From Pseudomonadota bacterium (lineage in GTDB: Bacteria > Pseudomonadota > Gammaproteobacteria > Burkholderiales > Thiobacillaceae): DNA of 41,684 bases. The notes beneath the pieces were generated by a model. The model was not told the origin of the DNA. It ran no database searches and was given only the letters and a program-made list of their open reading frames with translations. Positions 37,766 through 41,684 of the stretch are shown here, in pieces (position 1 is the stretch's first letter; every line of letters starts with the position of its first letter). Location of the stretch: positions 1 through 41,684 of the forward strand of contig JAJXUA010000008.1 of NCBI GenBank assembly GCA_021783275.1. The letters run 5' to 3'. The translations under genes were made by a program, and so were the position numbers.

Positions 37766-38616
37766 CAGAACTGTCCTAGATAGGCCTGCGTCATGTCCTG
37801 GCCAAAAAACAGCGCGACCAGCCCGCCGCCTGCCAGGTAAGGGCCAAACGGAATCGGGACGCGTTTGTCATGTTTGACCAGCACGATCATCGCAATGCCG
37901 ATGACGGCGCCGACGACCGAAGACAGCAGCAGGGTCACGGGCAGCAACTGCCAGCCCAGCCAGGCACCCAGCGCCGCAAGCAGCTTGAAGTCGCCATAGC
38001 CCATGCCCTCCTTGCCGGTGACCAGTTTGAACAGCCAGTACACCGACCACAGCACAAGGTAACCGGCAATGGCACCCATCACAGCATCGGCCAGGGTCGC
38101 AAAGTGACCACCCAGGTTGAAAAGCAGACCCAGCCAGAGCAGGGGCAGGGTCAGACTGTCGGGCAGCAGGGTCGTATCAAAATCGATGAACGCCAGCGCG
38201 ACCAGCATCCATACCAGCAGCAGGCCACCCGCTGTGGCGAGGCTGAATCCCCACTTCCAGGCCACAGCCGCAGACAGCAGCGCCGTCAGCAACTCCACCA
38301 GCGGATAGCGCACGCTGATCGGTGCGGCACACGCTGAACAGCGCGCACGCAAATAGAGCCAGGACAGGAGCGGGATGTTCTCCAGCGCCGTGATCATGTG
38401 ACCACACGCCGGACAGGCAGAGCGGGGCAGCCACAGGTTATAGCGTGGCGACGCGGTCACCGGTTCCCCCCGCAGCTCGGCACATTGCTGCTGCCACTCG
38501 CGCTCCATCATCCGGGGTAACCGATGGATCAATACATTCAGAAAACTGCCGATCAGCAGACTCAATAAAAAAACCAGCCCGGTGAGCAGGGCTGGTTCCT
38601 GTATCAGCAGTTCCAT
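37765..38616 (-). CDS. pilD: Type IV prepilin peptidase / N-methyltransferase
   Basis: IGSFLNVLIHRLPRMMEREW, CPACGHMITALENIPLLSWLYLRARCSACAAPIS, GMGYGDFKLLAALGAWLGW. Confidence 0.96.
   Translation of the reverse strand: MELLIQEPALLTGLVFLLSLLIGSFLNVLIHRLPRMMEREWQQQCAELRGEPVTASPRYNLWLPRSACPACGHMITALENIPLLSWLYLRARCSACAAPISVRYPLVELLTALLSAAVAWKWGFSLATAGGLLLVWMLVALAFIDFDTTLLPDSLTLPLLWLGLLFNLGGHFATLADAVMGAIAGYLVLWSVYWLFKLVTGKEGMGYGDFKLLAALGAWLGWQLLPVTLLLSSVVGAVIGIAMIVLVKHDKRVPIPFGPYLAGGGLVALFFGQDMTQAYLGQF
38565..38597 (-). terminator. Intrinsic-terminator-like hairpin plus U-tract inside the 5' end of pilD
   Basis: Minus strand AACCAGCCC-TGCTCACC-GGGCTGGTT-TTTTTATT; 9-bp perfect GC-rich stem followed by a T-run. 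Confidence 0.55.
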
Positions 38617-39836
38617 TAAATGACCGAACCCATTTTGAAAATAGGCAGGTACATGGCAATCACCATGCCACCGATGAGCACCCCCAGCACGACCATGATG
38701 ATCGGCTCCATCAGGCTGGAAAGCGCAGCGACGGCATCGTCCACTTCGGCCTCATAAAAGTCAGCGACCTTGCCCAGCATCGAATCCAGTGAGCCTGATT
38801 CTTCACCAATCGCCGCCATCTGCAGCACCATGTTGGGAAAACGGTTCGAATTCTGCATCGCCACCGTCAGGGCGGTACCGGTCGAAACTTCACCCCGGAT
38901 CTTGTTGGTCGCTTCGACAAAGACCTGGTTGCCGGAAGCGCCCCCCACGGATTCCAGCGCTTCAACCAGCGGCACCCCGGCGGCAAACATGGTGGACAGG
39001 GTGCGCGTCCAGCGCGCAATGGTGGCTTTCTCGATCACTGCTCCGAATATCGGCAGTTTGAGCATGAGGCGATCCATGACCATCTGAACCTTGCGTGAAC
39101 GCTTCCAGGTCCACAGCAGGGCATAAATCGCCCCACCGATAACGCCAAAAATTGCCCACCACCATTTGACAAAGAAATCCGAAATATTCATGACGATCAG
39201 TGTCGGTGCAGGCAAATCCGCACCAAAGCTGCTGAACAAATCCTTGAAGGCAGGAATCACGAAAATCATGATGATCGCGGTAATGACGAATGCCACGACG
39301 ATAATGGAAATCGGATAAAACAGCGCCGACTTGATCTTGCTCTTGATTGCGAGGATTTTTTCCTTGTAGATCGCCAGCCGCTCCAGCACCCCATCCAGAA
39401 TACCTGCAGCTTCGCCTGCGCCCACCAGATTGCAAAACAGGGCATCAAAGTACAGCGGATGTTTACCAAACGCCTGGGTCAAACTGCTGCCCTTCTCGAT
39501 ATCCGCCTTGATTTCCATCAACAAACGCTGAACGGATGGATTGGAATGGCCGCGCGCCACAATCTCGAACGATTGCAACAAGGGCACACCCGCTTTCATC
39601 ATCGTTGCCAGCTGGCGCGTGAACAGCGTGATGTCCTTATCGGTGATTTTTTTCGCCCCGCTGAACAAGGTGCTCTGCTTCTTGACTCGGGTAACGGTAA
39701 TGCCCTGCTTGCGCAGCTGGGAATTCACCACGGCCTCGCCAACCGCCATCATCTGGCCTTTGACTTTTTTGCCGCGCTTGTCCATCCCTTCCCACTGGAA
39801 GGAGCTGTCCTTGATTGCTTTTGCCGCTGTAGCCAT
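38616..39836 (-). CDS. pilC: Type II secretion F-family inner-membrane protein PilC
   Basis: FTRQLATMMKAGVPLLQSFEIVARG, MFAAGVPLVEALESV, GEESGSLDSMLGKVADFYEAEVDDAVAALSSLMEPIIMVVLG. Confidence 0.97.
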   Translation of the reverse strand: MATAAKAIKDSSFQWEGMDKRGKKVKGQMMAVGEAVVNSQLRKQGITVTRVKKQSTLFSGAKKITDKDITLFTRQLATMMKAGVPLLQSFEIVARGHSNPSVQRLLMEIKADIEKGSSLTQAFGKHPLYFDALFCNLVGAGEAAGILDGVLERLAIYKEKILAIKSKIKSALFYPISIIVVAFVITAIIMIFVIPAFKDLFSSFGADLPAPTLIVMNISDFFVKWWWAIFGVIGGAIYALLWTWKRSRKVQMVMDRLMLKLPIFGAVIEKATIARWTRTLSTMFAAGVPLVEALESVGGASGNQVFVEATNKIRGEVSTGTALTVAMQNSNRFPNMVLQMAAIGEESGSLDSMLGKVADFYEAEVDDAVAALSSLMEPIIMVVLGVLIGGMVIAMYLPIFKMGSVI

Positions 39837-39847
39837 GAACGTATTCC

Positions 39848-41563
39848 TTAAAGATTGGTGACGGCTTCGACTTCTTCCAGCGAGGTCAAACCGGCTTTCA
39901 CTTTCAGCAACCCTGCCTGCCTCAGATCGCGCACCCCTTCGAGGCGCGCCTGGTCAGCAATATCGGATTCATCGCCGCCCTTGAGGATGATCCGGGTCAT
40001 CGCATCGGTAATCGGCATGACCTGATAAATCCCCACGCGCCCCTTGTATCCGGTTCCGCCGCAAATATCGCACCCGACCGGTTTGTTGGGTCGCCAGCTG
40101 CCATCGATATCCTCAGCCTCAAAGCCTGCTGCCAGCAAAGCTTCCTGTGGAATATCGACAGGTTGCTTGCAGCTGCATAATTTGCGCGCCAGACGCTGCG
40201 CAGTAATCAGGATCACCGAGGACGCCACGTTGAAAGGCGCTACGCCCATGTTGAGCAAGCGGGTGAGGGTACCGGGCGCATCGTTGGTGTGCAGGGTGGA
40301 CATCACCATATGCCCGGTTTGTGCAGCCTTGATGGCAATGTCAGCAGTTTCCAGATCGCGGATTTCGCCGACCATAATGACGTCAGGATCCTGCCGCAGA
40401 AACGATTTCAGCGCGGCCGAAAAGGTCAATCCAGCCTTGTCGTTGACGTTGACCTGGTTGATGCCGGGCAACTGGATTTCCGCTGGGTCTTCTGCGGTAG
40501 AGATATTCACGTCGGGTTTGTTGAGTATATTCAGGCAGGTGTACAGCGACACCGTTTTGCCGGAGCCGGTCGGGCCTGTCACCAGCACCATGCCGTAAGG
40601 GCGCTGCACTGCGTTCAACAGCAGTTCTTTCTGCCAGGGCTCGTAGCCCAGTGCCTCGATCCCCAGCTGTGCACTGGTGGGATCGAGAATCCGCATAACG
40701 ATCTTTTCGCCATACAGTGTCGGCAGGGTGCTGACCCGGAAATCAATGGCACGGCTTTTCGACAGCACCATTTTCATCCGGCCATCCTGCGGCACGCGTT
40801 TTTCCGAAATATCCAGTCGCGATAGTACCTTGATGCGTGACGCCACCTTGTCTTTGATCGCCATCGGTGGCTGGGCCACCTCCGACAGAATGCCGTCGCG
40901 CCGGTAGCGGATGCGATAGTATTTTTCGTAGGGTTCGAAATGGATGTCGGATGCACCGAGGTTGATCGCGTCCAGCATGATTTTTTGCAGATAGCGCACC
41001 ACCGGCGCATCGTCGATTTCGATCCCGCCCACGTCAGTCTGGCCAGGACCACTGTCTTCATCGGCAAAATCGAGATTCAGGTCTTCGGCATTCAGTACCG
41101 CCATCGTGTTGTCGGCGGCTTCGGTAGCCTTTTCGATCAGCTTGCCCAGCTTGTCGTCTTCCACCACCACCGGTTCGACCGACTGGCTGGTCTGGAACTT
41201 CACTTCATCCAGGGCCTGCAGATTGGTGGGATCGGAAGTGGCAACAAACAGCTTGTTGCCGCGCTGGTACAGCGCCAGCACGCGGCGCTTCTGGGTCAGT
41301 TTGGTGTCCAGCAAACCCTGCGGCAGACTTTCGCTGTCCATGGCCGCCAGATCCATGTAGGGAAAACCAAACGACACGGCGGCAAATTCGGCAATCTGTT
41401 CGGCCTTGAAGCGCTTGCCCCGCAGCAACTCGGTCACAAACGCATCGCCCGACTGGCTGGCGCGCTTCCACACGCCTTCGGCATCGGCTTCGGTCAACCA
41501 CCCATGGTTGACCATGGCGCGTGCCAGTCCGGTCAGATTGTTGTTTTGGGTTACAGCGGCCAT
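39848..41563 (-). CDS. pilB: Type IV pilus assembly ATPase PilB
   Basis: GPTGSGKTVSLYTCLNIL, EDPAEIQLPGINQVNVN, LRQDPDVIMVGEIRDLETADIAIKAAQTGHMVMSTLHTNDA, C-terminal Cys4 motif. Confidence 0.97.
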   Translation of the reverse strand: MAAVTQNNNLTGLARAMVNHGWLTEADAEGVWKRASQSGDAFVTELLRGKRFKAEQIAEFAAVSFGFPYMDLAAMDSESLPQGLLDTKLTQKRRVLALYQRGNKLFVATSDPTNLQALDEVKFQTSQSVEPVVVEDDKLGKLIEKATEAADNTMAVLNAEDLNLDFADEDSGPGQTDVGGIEIDDAPVVRYLQKIMLDAINLGASDIHFEPYEKYYRIRYRRDGILSEVAQPPMAIKDKVASRIKVLSRLDISEKRVPQDGRMKMVLSKSRAIDFRVSTLPTLYGEKIVMRILDPTSAQLGIEALGYEPWQKELLLNAVQRPYGMVLVTGPTGSGKTVSLYTCLNILNKPDVNISTAEDPAEIQLPGINQVNVNDKAGLTFSAALKSFLRQDPDVIMVGEIRDLETADIAIKAAQTGHMVMSTLHTNDAPGTLTRLLNMGVAPFNVASSVILITAQRLARKLCSCKQPVDIPQEALLAAGFEAEDIDGSWRPNKPVGCDICGGTGYKGRVGIYQVMPITDAMTRIILKGGDESDIADQARLEGVRDLRQAGLLKVKAGLTSLEEVEAVTNL

Positions 41564-41684
41564 AACGGGTTTCCCGACAGTTCCAGTGTCATCAGAATAG
41601 CGCCCCTGTTTACTCCACGACAAGCGCACACACAGGGAATCACAAGCCTTAACGGCGATTCCCGGTTTAAGTTGAGGCCCCTTC

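Noticed and set aside
1-41684. CRISPR arrays, rRNA or tRNA genes
   Set aside because: No regularly spaced direct repeats and no recognisable tRNA/rRNA sequence seen on either strand by eye.

Overview
This 41.7 kb, high-GC window looks like a betaproteobacterial chromosome (inferred from gene content and order). Most of it is conserved housekeeping: ubiH-type monooxygenases, pepP, murU, amgK; lptD-surA-pdxA-rsmA; glyQ-glyS-gmhB-plsC-ygjP-gloA; a molybdopterin oxidoreductase with its cytochrome b; an ABC-F ATPase; an EnvZ/OmpR-type pair; fpr, cca, an NDUFA9-like protein, slt, ilvA, rpiA; and pilB-pilC-pilD-coaE-zapD-yacG. Accessory features: a brnTA-type toxin-antitoxin module between murU and amgK; a 2,679-bp IS1-like transposon with passenger genes (17602-20280, 19-bp perfect TIRs, 8-bp direct repeat); and a relBE-like module beside it. 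Most notable findings: (i) two tandem, stop/start-overlapping, mutually similar ORFs of 50 and 51 aa, absent from the ORF track, downstream of a consensus-matching sigma-54 promoter; (ii) a 48-nt near-perfect palindrome in frame inside a ubiH-type gene; (iii) a micro-ORF plus hairpins ahead of an unlisted 45-aa ORF inside the transposon; (iv) an intrinsic-terminator-like hairpin inside the 5' end of pilD. All family calls are from reading translations by eye; no database search was run.
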